In this document: one piece after another, positions 20,239-33,378 of the stretch
How the letters are laid out: the number at the start of each line of letters is the position of its first letter
How positions within the stretch are numbered: position 1 is the stretch's first letter
NCBI GenBank assembly: GCA_963580455.1
Contig: OY756960.1
Span: 1,550,001 to 1,614,000, forward strand
Direction of reading: 5' to 3'
DNA from: Euonymus europaeus
Lineage: Eukaryota; Streptophyta; Magnoliopsida; Celastrales; Celastraceae
Length of the DNA stretch: 64,000 bases
Program-made: the position numbers and the translations under genes
Notes under the pieces: model-generated
What the model saw: the letters and a program-made list of their open reading frames with translations, nothing else
The model's database searches: none
What the model was told of the DNA's origin: nothing

Positions 20239-23177
20239 ACTCGTGGCTAGTAGGTCTCGTTTCCTCTAGTTTGCCGCGAAATGTGGTTTCTTTGCGTGAA
20301 CGGTTTCTTCAATATCCGTTGACTCTGAGTTCTGAATTCGGTGATTTTTAGCTTGATTTCACACTAGTTTTCGAGCTCTACAATCCTAACTTTTCGGTTT
20401 TTGATTTCAGAACTCGTGGCTAGTAGGTCTCGTTCCCCCTAGTTGGCCGCGAAATGTGGTTTCTTTGCGTAAACGGTTTCCTCAATATTTGTTGACTCCG
20501 AGTTCTGAATTTGGTGATTTTTAGCTTGATTTCACACTACTTTTCGAGCTCTAAAATCCTGGCTTTTCGGTTTTTGATTTCAAAACTCGTGGCTAGTAGG
20601 TCTCGTTTCCCCTAGTTAGCCGCGAAATGTGGTTTCTTTGCGTAAACGGTTTCCTCAATATCCGTTGACTCTGAGTTCTGAATTCGGTTATTTTTATCTT
20701 GATTTGACACTACTTTTCGAGCTCTACAATCCTGGCATTTCGGTTTTTGATTTCAGAACTCGTGGCTAGTAGGTCTCGTTTCCCCTAGTTAGCCGCGAAA
20801 TGTGGTTTCTTTGCGTAAACGGCTTCTTCAATATCCGTTGACTCCGAGTTCTGAATTCGGTGATTTTTAGCTTGATTTCACACTACTTTTCGAGCTCTAC
20901 AATCCTGGCATTTCTGTTTTTGATTTCAGAACTCGTGGCTAGTAGGTCTCGTTTCCTCTAGTTTGCCGCGAAATGTGGTTTCTTTGCGTAAACGGTTTTC
21001 TCAATATCCTTTGACTCCGAGTTCTTAATTCGATGATTTTTAGCTTGATTTCACACTACTTTTCGAGCTCTACAATCCTGGAGTTTCGGTTTTTGATTTC
21101 AGAACTTGTGGCTAGTAGGTCTCGTTTCCCCTAGTTAGCCGGGAAATGTGGTTTCTTTGCGTAAACGGTTTTCTCAATATCCGTTGACTCCGAGTTCTGA
21201 ATTCGGTGATTTTTATCTTATTTTCACACTACTTTTCGAGCTCTACAATCCTGGCTTTTCGGTTTTTGATTTCAAAACTCGTGGCTAGTAGGTCTCGTTT
21301 CCCCTAGTTAGCCGCGAAATGTGGTTTCTTTGCGTAAACGGTTTCCTCAATATCCGTTGACTCTGAGTTCTGAATTCGGTTATTTTTAGCTTGATTTCAC
21401 ACTACTTATCGAGCTCTACAATCCTGGCATTTATGTTTTTGATTTCAGAACTCGTGGCTAGTATGTCTCGTTTCCTCTAGTTTGCCGCGAAATGTGGTTT
21501 CTTTGCGTAAACGGTTTTCTCAGTATCCGTTGACTCCGAGTTCTTAATTCGTTGATTTTTAGCTTGATTTTATACTACTTTTCGTGCTCTACAATCCTAG
21601 CCTATCGGTTTTTTATTTCAGAACTCGTGGCTAGTAGGTCTCGTTTCCCCTAGTTAGCCGCAAAATGTGGTTTCTTTGTGTAAACGGTTTCCTCAATATC
21701 CGTTGACTCCGAGTTCTTAATTCGGTGATTTTTATCTTATTTTCACACTACTTTTCGAGCTCTACAATCCTGGCTTTTCGGTTTTTGATTTCAAAACTCG
21801 TGGCTAGTAGGTCTCGTTTCCCCTAGTTAGCCGCGAAATGTGGTTTCTTTGCAAAAACGGTTTCCTCAATATCCGTTGACTCTGAGTTCTGAATTCGGTT
21901 ATTTTTATCTTGATTTCACACTACTTTTCGAGCTCTACAATCCTGGCATTTCGGTTTTTGATTTCAGAACTCGTGGCTAGTAGGTCTCGTTTCCCCTAGT
22001 TAGCCGCGAAATGTGGTTTCTTTGCGTAAACGGCTTCTTCAATATCCGTTGACTCCGAGTTCTGAATTCGGTGATTTTTAGCTTGATTTCACACTACTTT
22101 TCGAGCTCTACAATCCTGGCTTTTCGGTTTTTGATTTCAAAACTCGTGGCTAGTAGGTATCGTTTCCCCTAGTTAGCCGCGAAATGTGGTTTCTTTGCGT
22201 AAACGGTTTCCTCAATATCCGTTGACTCTGAGTTCTGAATTCGGTTATTTTTATCTTGATTTCACACTACTTTTTAAGCTCTACAATCCTGCCATTTCGG
22301 TTTTTGATTTCAGAACTCGTGGCTAGTAGGTCTCGTTTCCCCTAGTTAGCCGCGAAATGTGGTTTCTTTGCGTAAACGGCTTCTCAATATCCGTTGACTC
22401 CGAGTTCTGAATTCGGTGATTCTTAGCTTGATTTCACACTACTTTTCGAGCTCTATAATCCTGGCATTTCGGATTTTGATTTCAGAACTCGTGGCTAGTA
22501 GGTCTCGTTTCCCCTAGTTAGCCGCGAAATGTGGTTTCTTTGCAAAAACGGTTTCCTCAATATCCGTTGACTCTGAGTTCTGAATTCGGTTATTTTTATC
22601 TTGATTTCACACTACTTTTCGAGCTCTACAATCCTGGCATTTCGGTTTTTGATTTCAGAACTCGTGGCTAGTAGGTCTCGTTTCCCCTAGTTAGCCGCGA
22701 AATGTGGTTTCTTTGCGTAAACGGCTTCTTCAATATCCGTTGACTCCGAGTTCTGAATTCGGTGATTTTTAGCTTGATTTCACACTACTTTTCGAGCTCT
22801 ACAATCCTGGCTTTTCGGTTTTTGATTTCAAAACTCGTGGCTAGTAGGTATCGTTTCCCCTAGTTAGCCGCGAAATGTGGTTTCTTTGCGTAAACGGTTT
22901 CCTCAATATCCGTTGACTCTGAGTTCTGAATTCGGTTATTTTTATCTTGATTTCACACTACTTTTTAAGCTCTACAATCCTGCCATTTCGGTTTTTGATT
23001 TCAGAACTCGTGGCTAGTAGGTCTCGTTTCCCCTAGTTAGCCGCGAAATGTGGTTTCTTTGCGTAAACGGCTTCTCAATATCCGTTGACTCCGAGTTCTG
23101 AATTCGGTGATTCTTAGCTTGATTTCACACTACTTTTCGAGCTCTATAATCCTGGCATTTCGGATTTTGATTTCAGA
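20239..23177 (+). repeat. Nested HOR unit X1: 13 monomers plus a 4-monomer repeat (2,939 bp)
   Basis: The 13-monomer core (20,239-22,486; 2,248 bp) runs: GCGTGAACGG; TTCCCCCTAG with TTGGCC; GATTTGACAC; GGCTTCTTC; TTTGCC with ATCCTTTGAC; AACTTGTGG with CCGGG; CTTATCGAG with GGCATTTATG; AGTATGTCTCG with TAGCCTATCGG; GCAAAATG with TTTGTGTAAAC; TTTGCAAAAACGG; GGCTTCTTC; GTAGGTATCG with TTTTTAAGC; and GGCTTCTCAAT with CTATAATCC. Its last four monomers are then repeated (22,487-23,177; 691 bp). Copies elsewhere differ by only a few bases, so the duplications look recent. Confidence 0.92.
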
Positions 23178-26100
23178 ACTCGTGGCTAGTAGGTCTCGTT
23201 TCCTCTAGTTTGCCGCGAAATGTGGTTTCTTTGCGTGAACGGTTTCTTCAATATCCGTTGACTCTGAGTTCTGAATTCGGTGATTTTTAGCTTGATTTCA
23301 CACTAGTTTTCGAGCTCTACAATCCTAACTTTTCGGTTTTTGATTTCAGAACTCGTGGCTAGTAGGTCTCGTTCCCCCTAGTTGGCCGCGAAATGTGGTT
23401 TCTTTGCGTAAACGGTTTCCTCAATATTTGTTGACTCCGAGTTCTGAATTTGGTGATTTTTAGCTTGATTTCACACTAATTTTCGAGCTCTAAAATCCTG
23501 GCTTTTCGGTTTTTGATTTCAAAACTCGTGGCTAGTAGGTCTCGTTTCCCCTAGTTAGCCGCGAAATGTGGTTTCTTTGCGTAAACGGTTTCCTCAATAT
23601 CCGTTGACTCTGAGTTCTGAATTCGGTTATTTTTATCTTGATTTGACACTACTTTTCGAGCTCTACAATCCTGGCATTTCGGTTTTTGATTTCAGAACTC
23701 GTGGCTAGTAGGTCTCGTTTCCCCTAGTTAGCCGCGAAATGTGGTTTCTTTGCGTAAACGGCTTCTTCAATATCCGTTGACTCCGAGTTCTGAATTCGGT
23801 GATTTTTAGCTTGATTTCACACTACTTTTCGAGCTCTACAATCCTGGCATTTCTGTTTTTGATTTCAGAACTCGTGGCTAGTAGGTCTCGTTTCCTCTAG
23901 TTTGCCGCGAAATGTGGTTTCTTTGCGTAAACGGTTTTCTCAATATCCTTTGACTCCGAGTTCATAATTCGATGATTTTTAGCTTGATTTCACACTACTT
24001 TTCGAGCTCTACAATCCTGGAGTTTCGGTTTTTGATTTCAGAACTTGTGGCTAGTAGGTCTCGTTTCCCCTAGTTAGCCGGGAAATGTGGTTTCTTTGCG
24101 TAAACGGTTTTCTCAATATCCGTTGACTCCGAGTTCTGAATTCGGTGATTTTTATCTTATTTTCACACTACTTTTCGAGCTCTACAATCCTGGCTTTTCG
24201 GTTTTTGATTTCAAAACTCGTGGCTAGTAGGTCTCGTTTCCCCTAGTTAGCCGCGAAATGTGGTTTCTTTGCGTAAACGGTTTCCTCAATATCCGTTGAC
24301 TCTGAGTTCTGAATTCGGTTATTTTTAGCTTGATTTCACACTACTTATCGAGCTCTACAATCCTGGCATTTATGTTTTTGATTTCAGAACTCGTGGCTAG
24401 TATGTCTCGTTTCCTCTAGTTTGCCGCGAAATGTGGTTTCTTTGCGTAAACGGTTTTCTCAGTATCCGTTGACTCCGAGTTCTTAATTCGTTGATTTTTA
24501 GCTTGATTTTATACTACTTTTCGTGCTCTACAATCCTAGCCTATCGGTTTTTTATTTCAGAACTCGTGGCTAGTAGGTCTCGTTTCCCCTAGTTAGCCGC
24601 AAAATGTGGTTTCTTTGTGTAAACGGTTTCCTCAATATCCGTTGACTCCGAGTTCTTAATTCGGTGATTTTTATCTTATTTTCACACTACTTTTCGAGCT
24701 CTACAATCCTGGCTTTTCGGTTTTTGATTTCAAAACTCGTGGCTAGTAGGTCTCGTTTCCCCTAGTTAGCCGCGAAATGTGGTTTCTTTGCAAAAACGGT
24801 TTCCTCAATATCCGTTGACTCTGAGTTCTGAATTCGGTTATTTTTATCTTGATTTCACACTACTTTTCGAGCTCTACAATCCTGGCATTTCGGTTTTTGA
24901 TTTCAGAACTCGTGGCTAGTAGGTCTCGTTTCCCCTAGTTAGCCGCGAAATGTGGTTTCTTTGCGTAAACGGCTTCTTCAATATCCGTTGACTCCGAGTT
25001 CTGAATTCGGTGATTTTTAGCTTGATTTCACACTACTTTTCGAGCTCTACAATCCTGGCTTTTCGGTTTTTGATTTCAAAACTCGTGGCTAGTAGGTATC
25101 GTTTCCCCTAGTTAGCCGCGAAATGTGGTTTCTTTGCGTAAACGGTTTCCTCAATATCCGTTGACTCTGAGTTCTGAATTCGGTTATTTTTATCTTGATT
25201 TCACACTACTTTTTAAGCTCTACAATCCTGCCATTTCGGTTTTTGATTTCAGAACTCGTGGCTAGTAGGTCTCGTTTCCCCTAGTTAGCCGCGAAATGTG
25301 GTTTCTTTGCGTAAACGGCTTCTTCAATATCCGTTGACTCCGAGTTCTGAATTCGGTGATTTTTAGCTTGATTTCACACTACTTTTCGAGCTCTACAATC
25401 CTGGCATTTCTGTTTTTGATTTCAGAACTCGTGGCTAGTAGGTCTCGTTTCCTCTAGTTTGCCGCGAAATGTGGTTTCTTTGCGTAAACGGTTTTCTCAA
25501 TATCCTTTGACTCCGAGTTCTTAATTCGATGATTTTTAGCTTGATTTCACACTACTTTTCGAGCTCTACAATCCTGGAGTTTCGGTTTTTGATTTCAGAA
25601 CTTGTGGCTAGTAGGTCTCGTTTCCCCTAGTTAGCCGGGAAATGTGGTTTCTTTGCGTAAACGGTTTTCTCAATATCCGTTGACTCCGAGTTCTGAATTC
25701 GGTGATTTTTATCTTATTTTCACACTACTTTTCGAGCTCTACAATCCTGGCTTTTCGGTTTTTGATTTCAAAACTCGTGGCTAGTAGGTCTCGTTTCCCC
25801 TAGTTAGCCGCGAAATGTGGTTTCTTTGCGTAAACGGTTTCCTCAATATCCGTTGACTCTGAGTTCTGAATTCGGTTATTTTTAGCTTGATTTCACACTA
25901 CTTATCGAGCTCTACAATCCTGGCATTTATGTTTTTGATTTCAGAACTCGTGGCTAGTATGTCTCGTTTCCTCTAGTTTGCCGCGAAATGTGGTTTCTTT
26001 GCGTAAACGGTTTTCTCAGTATCCGTTGACTCCGAGTTCTTAATTCGTTGATTTTTAGCTTGATTTTATACTACTTTTCGTGCTCTACAATCCTAGCCTA

Positions 26101-27673
26101 TCGGTTTTTTATTTCAGAACTCGTGGCTAGTAGGTCTCGTTTCCCCTAGTTAGCCGCAAAATGTGGTTTCTTTGTGTAAACGGTTTCCTCAATATCCGTT
26201 GACTCCGAGTTCTTAATTCGGTGATTTTTATCTTATTTTCACACTACTTTTCGAGCTCTACAATCCTGGCTTTTCGGTTTTTGATTTCAAAACTCGTGGC
26301 TAGTAGGTCTCGTTTCCCCTAGTTAGCCGCGAAATGTGGTTTCTTTGCAAAAACGGTTTCCTCAATATCCGTTGACTCTGAGTTCTGAATTCGGTTATTT
26401 TTATCTTGATTTCACACTACTTTTCGAGCTCTACAATCCTGGCATTTCGGTTTTTGATTTCAGAACTCGTGGCTAGTAGGTCTCGTTTCCCCTAGTTAGC
26501 CGCGAAATGTGGTTTCTTTGCGTAAACGGCTTCTTCAATATCCGTTGACTCCGAGTTCTGAATTCGGTGATTTTTAGCTTGATTTCACACTACTTTTCGA
26601 GCTCTACAATCCTGGCTTTTCGGTTTTTGATTTCAAAACTCGTGGCTAGTAGGTATCGTTTCCCCTAGTTAGCCGCGAAATGTGGTTTCTTTGCGTAAAC
26701 GGTTTCCTCAATATCCGTTGACTCTGAGTTCTGAATTCGGTTATTTTTATCTTGATTTCACACTACTTTTTAAGCTCTACAATCCTGCCATTTCGGTTTT
26801 TGATTTCAGAACTCGTGGCTAGTAGGTCTCGTTTCCCCTAGTTAGCCGCGAAATGTGGTTTCTTTGCGTAAACGGCTTCTCAATATCCGTTGACTCCGAG
26901 TTCTGAATTCGGTGATTCTTAGCTTGATTTCACACTACTTTTCGAGCTCTATAATCCTGGCATTTCGGATTTTGATTTCAGAACTCGTGGCTAGTAGGTC
27001 TCGTTTCCCCTAGTTAGCCGCGAAATGTGGTTTCTTTGCAAAAACGGTTTCCTCAATATCCGTTGACTCTGAGTTCTGAATTCGGTTATTTTTATCTTGA
27101 TTTCACACTACTTTTCGAGCTCTACAATCCTGGCATTTCGGTTTTTGATTTCAGAACTCGTGGCTAGTAGGTCTCGTTTCCCCTAGTTAGCCGCGAAATG
27201 TGGTTTCTTTGCGTAAACGGCTTCTTCAATATCCGTTGACTCCGAGTTCTGAATTCGGTGATTTTTAGCTTGATTTCACACTACTTTTCGAGCTCTACAA
27301 TCCTGGCTTTTCGGTTTTTGATTTCAAAACTCGTGGCTAGTAGGTATCGTTTCCCCTAGTTAGCCGCGAAATGTGGTTTCTTTGCGTAAACGGTTTCCTC
27401 AATATCCGTTGACTCTGAGTTCTGAATTCGGTTATTTTTATCTTGATTTCACACTACTTTTTAAGCTCTACAATCCTGCCATTTCGGTTTTTGATTTCAG
27501 AACTCGTGGCTAGTAGGTCTCGTTTCCCCTAGTTAGCCGCGAAATGTGGTTTCTTTGCGTAAACGGCTTCTCAATATCCGTTGACTCCGAGTTCTGAATT
27601 CGGTGATTCTTAGCTTGATTTCACACTACTTTTCGAGCTCTATAATCCTGGCATTTCGGATTTTGATTTCAGA
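23178..27673 (+). repeat. Nested HOR unit X2: 26 monomers (4,496 bp) with an internal 9-monomer duplication
   Basis: The unit repeats X1 but contains an additional 9-monomer segment: 23,697-25,253 is repeated at 25,254-26,810 with an offset of exactly 1,557 bp. It then ends with the same 4-monomer repeat (26,983-27,673). GCAAAAACGG occurs at 24,790, 26,347 and 27,038, and TAGCCTATCGG at about 24,537 and 26,094, as this model predicts. A private change in the first part, TTCATAATTCGATG near 23,963, distinguishes it from the other copies, which have TTCTTAATTCGATG. Confidence 0.92.
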
Positions 27674-29921
27674 ACTCGTGGCTAGTAGGTCTCGTTTCCT
27701 CTAGTTTGCCGCGAAATGTGGTTTCTTTGCGTGAACGGTTTCTTCAATATCCGTTGACTCTGAGTTCTGAATTCGGTGATTTTTAGCTTGATTTCACACT
27801 AGTTTTCGAGCTCTACAATCCTAACTTTTCGGTTTTTGATTTCAGAACTCGTGGCTAGTAGGTCTCGTTCCCCCTAGTTGGCCGCGAAATGTGGTTTCTT
27901 TGCGTAAACGGTTTCCTCAATATTTGTTGACTCCGAGTTCTGAATTTGGTGATTTTTAGCTTGATTTCACACTAATTTTCGAGCTCTAAAATCCTGGCTT
28001 TTCGGTTTTTGATTTCAAAACTCGTGGCTAGTAGGTCTCGTTTCCCCTAGTTAGCCGCGAAATGTGGTTTCTTTGCGTAAACGGTTTCCTCAATATCCGT
28101 TGACTCTGAGTTCTGAATTCGGTTATTTTTATCTTGATTTGACACTACTTTTCGAGCTCTACAATCCTGGCATTTCGGTTTTTGATTTCAGAACTCGTGG
28201 CTAGTAGGTCTCGTTTCCCCTAGTTAGCCGCGAAATGTGGTTTCTTTGCGTAAACGGCTTCTTCAATATCCGTTGACTCCGAGTTCTGAATTCGGTGATT
28301 TTTAGCTTGATTTCACACTACTTTTCGAGCTCTACAATCCTGGCATTTCTGTTTTTGATTTCAGAACTCGTGGCTAGTAGGTCTCGTTTCCTCTAGTTTG
28401 CCGCGAAATGTGGTTTCTTTGCGTAAACGGTTTTCTCAATATCCTTTGACTCCGAGTTCTTAATTCGATGATTTTTAGCTTGATTTCACACTACTTTTCG
28501 AGCTCTACAATCCTGGAGTTTCGGTTTTTGATTTCAGAACTTGTGGCTAGTAGGTCTCGTTTCCCCTAGTTAGCCGGGAAATGTGGTTTCTTTGCGTAAA
28601 CGGTTTTCTCAATATCCGTTGACTCCGAGTTCTGAATTCGGTGATTTTTATCTTATTTTCACACTACTTTTCGAGCTCTACAATCCTGGCTTTTCGGTTT
28701 TTGATTTCAAAACTCGTGGCTAGTAGGTCTCGTTTCCCCTAGTTAGCCGCGAAATGTGGTTTCTTTGCGTAAACGGTTTCCTCAATATCCGTTGACTCTG
28801 AGTTCTGAATTCGGTTATTTTTAGCTTGATTTCACACTACTTATCGAGCTCTACAATCCTGGCATTTATGTTTTTGATTTCAGAACTCGTGGCTAGTATG
28901 TCTCGTTTCCTCTAGTTTGCCGCGAAATGTGGTTTCTTTGCGTAAACGGTTTTCTCAGTATCCGTTGACTCCGAGTTCTTAATTCGTTGATTTTTAGCTT
29001 GATTTTATACTACTTTTCGTGCTCTACAATCCTAGCCTATCGGTTTTTTATTTCAGAACTCGTGGCTAGTAGGTCTCGTTTCCCCTAGTTAGCCGCAAAA
29101 TGTGGTTTCTTTGTGTAAACGGTTTCCTCAATATCCGTTGACTCCGAGTTCTTAATTCGGTGATTTTTATCTTATTTTCACACTACTTTTCGAGCTCTAC
29201 AATCCTGGCTTTTCGGTTTTTGATTTCAAAACTCGTGGCTAGTAGGTCTCGTTTCCCCTAGTTAGCCGCGAAATGTGGTTTCTTTGCAAAAACGGTTTCC
29301 TCAATATCCGTTGACTCTGAGTTCTGAATTCGGTTATTTTTATCTTGATTTCACACTACTTTTCGAGCTCTACAATCCTGGCATTTCGGTTTTTGATTTC
29401 AGAACTCGTGGCTAGTAGGTCTCGTTTCCCCTAGTTAGCCGCGAAATGTGGTTTCTTTGCGTAAACGGCTTCTTCAATATCCGTTGACTCCGAGTTCTGA
29501 ATTCGGTGATTTTTAGCTTGATTTCACACTACTTTTCGAGCTCTACAATCCTGGCTTTTCGGTTTTTGATTTCAAAACTCGTGGCTAGTAGGTATCGTTT
29601 CCCCTAGTTAGCCGCGAAATGTGGTTTCTTTGCGTAAACGGTTTCCTCAATATCCGTTGACTCTGAGTTCTGAATTCGGTTATTTTTATCTTGATTTCAC
29701 ACTACTTTTTAAGCTCTACAATCCTGCCATTTCGGTTTTTGATTTCAGAACTCGTGGCTAGTAGGTCTCGTTTCCCCTAGTTAGCCGCGAAATGTGGTTT
29801 CTTTGCGTAAACGGCTTCTCAATATCCGTTGACTCCGAGTTCTGAATTCGGTGATTCTTAGCTTGATTTCACACTACTTTTCGAGCTCTATAATCCTGGC
29901 ATTTCGGATTTTGATTTCAGA
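27674..29921 (+). repeat. Nested HOR unit X3: 13-monomer core only (2,248 bp)
   Basis: The core of X1 is repeated monomer by monomer: GCGTGAACGG at about 27,727, TAGCCTATCGG at about 29,033, GCAAAAACGG at 29,286, and a final GGCTTCTCAAT monomer with CTATAATCC and CGGATTTTG ending at 29,921. The trailing 4-monomer repeat of X1 and X2 is absent. Offsets between X1, X2 and X3 are 2,939 and 4,496 bp, equal to 2,248 + 691 and 2,248 + 1,557 + 691. Confidence 0.92.
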
Positions 29922-31651
29922 ACTCGTGGCTAGTAGGTCTCGTTTCCTCTAGTTTGCCGCGAAATGTGGTTTCTTTGCGTAAACGGTTTTCTCAGTATCT
30001 GTTGACTCCGAGTTCTGAATTCGGTGATTTTTAGCTTGATTTCACACTACATTTCAAGCTCTCCAATCTTTGCATTTTGGTTTTTGATTTCAGAAGTCGT
30101 GGCTAGTAGGTCTCGTTTCCCCTAGTTGGCCGCGAAATGTTGTTTCTTTGCGTAAACGGTTTCTTCAATATCCGTTGACTCTGAGTTCTGAATTCGGTGA
30201 TTTTTAGCTTGATTTAACACTACTTTTCGATCTCTACAATCCTAACTTTTCGGTTTTTGATTTCAGAACTCGTGGCTAGTAGGTCTCGTTCTCCCTAGTT
30301 GGCCGCGAAATGTGGTTTCTTTGCGTAAACGGTTTCCTCAATATCCGTTGACTCTGAGTTCTGAATTCGGTGATTTTTAGCTTGATTTCACACTAATTTT
30401 TGAGCTCTACAATCCTGGCGTTTCGGTTTTTGATTTCATAACTCGTGTCTAGTAGGTCTCGTTTCCCCTAGTTAGCCGGGAAATGTGGTTTCTTTGCGTA
30501 AATGGTTTCCTCAATATTCGTTGACTCCGAGTTCTGAATTTGGTGATTTTTAGCTTGATTTCAAACTACTTTTCGAGCTCTACAATCCTGGCTTTTCGGT
30601 TTTTGATTTCAAAACTCGTGGCTAGTAGGTCTCGTTTCCCCTAGTTAGCCGCGAAATGTGGTTTCTTTGCGTAAACGGTTTCCTCAATATCCGTTGACTC
30701 CGAGTTCTGAAATCGGTGATTTTTAGCTTGATTTCACACTACTTTTCGAGCTCTACAATTCTGGCATTTCGGTTTTTGATTTCAAAAGTCGTGGGTAGTA
30801 GGTCTCGTTTCCCCTAGTTAGCCGCGAAATGTGGTTTCTTTGCGTAAACGGTTTCCTCAATATCCCTTGACTCCGAGTTCTGAATTCGGTAATTTTTAGC
30901 TTGATTTCACACTACATTTCGAGCTCTACAATCCTGGCATTTCGGTTTTTGATTTCAGAACTCGTGGCTAGTAGGTCTCGTTTCTCCTAGTTGGCCGCGA
31001 AATGTGGTATCTTTGTGTAAACGGTTTTCTCAATATCCGTTGACTCCGAGTTCTGAATTCGGTGATTTTTAGCTTGATTTTACACTTCTTTTCGAGCTCG
31101 ACAATCCTGGCATTTCTGTTTTTGATTTCAGAACTCGTGGATAGTAGGTCTCGTTTCCTCTAGTTTGCCGCGAAATGTGGTTTCTTTGCGTAAACGGTTT
31201 TCTCAGTATCCGTTAACTCCGAGTTCTGAATTCGTTGATTTTTAGCTTGATTTCATACTACTTTTCGTGCTCTACAATCCTAGCCTATCGGTTTTTTATT
31301 TCAGATCTCGTGGCTAGTAGGTCTCATTTCCCCTAGTTAGCCGCAAAATGTGGTTTCTTTGCGTAAACGGTTTCCTCAATATCCGTTGACTTCGAGTTCT
31401 GAATTCGGTGATTTTTATCTTATTTTTACACTACTTTTCGAGCTCTACAATCCTGGCGTTTCGGTTTTTGAATTCAGAACTCGTGGCTAGTAGGTCTCGT
31501 TTCCACTAATTAGCCGCGAAATGTGGTTTCTTTGCGTAAACGGTTTTCTAAGTATCTGTTGACTCCGAGTTCTTAATTCGGTGATTTTTAGCTTGATTTC
31601 ACACTACTTTTCGAGCTCTACAATTCTGGCATTTCTGTTTTTTATTTCAGA
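29922..31651 (+). repeat. Partial return of the 7-monomer HOR, then mixed B monomers
   Basis: The first monomers (TTTGCC with CAGTATCTG and CTCCAATCTTTGC; AGTCGTGG with TTGGCC; TTCTCCCTAG with TTGGCC; CCGGGAAATG) match the start of the 7-monomer HOR at 12,975, including the A-like tail just before it. From about 30,610 the order is irregular. A marker monomer with TAGCCTATCGG (about 31,140-31,305) followed by GCAAAATG recalls the series at 17,991. No gene is seen. Confidence 0.83.
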
Positions 31652-33378
31652 ACTCGTGGCTAGTAGGTGTCGTTTCCTCTAGTTAGCCGCGAAATGTGGT
31701 TTCTTTGCCTAAACGGTTTTCTAAGTATCCGTTGACTCCGAGTTCTGAATTCGGAGATTTTTAGCTTGATTTCACACTACTTTTCGAGTTCTACAATCCT
31801 TGAATTTCGGTTTTTGATTTCACAACTCGTGGCTCGTAGGTCTCGTTTCCCCTAGTTAGCCGGAAAATGTGGTTTCTTGGCGTAAACGGTTTTCTCAATA
31901 TCCGTTGACTCCGAGTTCTGAAATCGGTGATTTTTACCTTGATTTCACACTACTTTTCGAGATCTACAATCCTGGCATTTCGGTTTTTGATTTCAGAACT
32001 CGTGGCTAGTAGGTCTCGTTTCCCCTAGTTAGCCGCGAAATGTGGTTTCTTTGCTTAAACGGTTTCATCAATATCCGTTGACTCCGAGTTCTGAATTCGG
32101 TGATTTTTAGCTTGATTTCACACTACTTTTCGATCTCTACAATCCTGGAATTTCTGTTTTTGATTTCAGAACTCGTGGATAGTAGGTCTCGTTTCCTCTA
32201 GTTAGCCGCGAAATGTGGTTTCTTTGCGTAAACGGTTTCCTCAATATTCGTTAACTACGAGTTCTGAATTCGGGATTTTTAGCTTGATTTCACACTACTT
32301 TTTGAGCTCTACAATCCTGGCATTTTGGTTTTTTATTTCAGAACTCGTGGCTAGTAGGTCTCGTTTCACCTAGTTGGCCGCGAAATGTGGTTTCTTTGTG
32401 TAAACGGTTTCTCAATATCCGTTGACTCCGAGTTCTGAATTCGGTGATTTTTAGCTTGATTTCACACTACTTTTCGAGCTCTACAATCCTGGCATTTCGG
32501 TTTTTGATTTCAGAACTCGTAGCTAGTAGGTCTCGTTTCCCCTAGTTAGCCGCGAAATGTGGTTTCCTTGCGTAAACGGTTTTCTCAATATCCGTTGAGT
32601 TCGAGTTCTGAATTCGGTGATTTTTAGCTTGATTTCACATTAATTTTTGAGCTCTACAATCCTGGAGTTTCGGTTTTTGATTTCAGAACTCGTGGCTAGT
32701 AGGTCTCGTTTCCCCTGGTTAGCCGCGAAATGTGGTTTCTTTGCGTAAACGGTTTCCTCAATATCCGTTGACTCCGAGTTCTGAATTCGGTGATTTTTAG
32801 CTTGATTTCACACTACTTTTCGACCTCTACAATCCTGGATTTTCGATTTTTGATTTCAGAAATCGTGGCTAGTAGGTCCGTTTCCCCTAGTTAGCCGCGA
32901 AATGTGGTTTCTTTGCGTAAACGGCTTTCTCAATATCCGTTGACTCCGAGTTCTGAATTAGGTGATTTTTAGCTTGATTTCACACTACTTTTCGAGCTCT
33001 ACAATCCTGGCATTTCGGTTTTTGATTTCAGAACTCGTGGCAAGTAGGTCTCCTTTCCCCTGGTTAGCAGCGAAATGTGTTTTCTTTGCGTAAACGGTTT
33101 CCTCAATATCCGTTGACTCCGAGTTCTGAATTCGGTGATTTTTAGCTTGATTTCACACTACTTTTCGACCTCTACAATCCTGGAGTTTCGATTTTTGATT
33201 TCAGAACTCGTGGCTAGTAGGTCTCATTTCCCCTAGTTAGCCGCGAAATGTGGTTTCTTTGCGTAAACGGTTTTCTCAATATCCGTTGACTCCGAGTTCT
33301 GAATTAGGTGATTTTTAGCTTGATTTCACACTACTTTTCGAGCTCTACAATTCTGGCATTTCGGTTTTTGATTTCAAA
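31652..33378 (+). repeat. B-domain 10-monomer duplication, copy 1
   Basis: Markers are GTGTCGTTTCCTC with TTTGCCTAAAC; GGCTCGTAGG with CCGGAAAATG and TTTCTTGGCG; TTTGCTTAAAC; TTAACTACGAG with TTCGGGATTTT (1-bp deletion near 32,273); TTTGTGTAAAC with GGTTTCTCAAT (1-bp deletion near 32,411); GTAGCTAGTAGG with TTGAGTTCGAG; CCCCTGG with CGACCTCTAC; GTAGGTCCGTTT (1-bp deletion near 32,878); GGCAAGTAGG; and CTCATTTCC with GAATTAGG. All of these, including the three deletions, reappear 1,900 bp downstream (11 monomers minus 3 bp). Confidence 0.9.
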
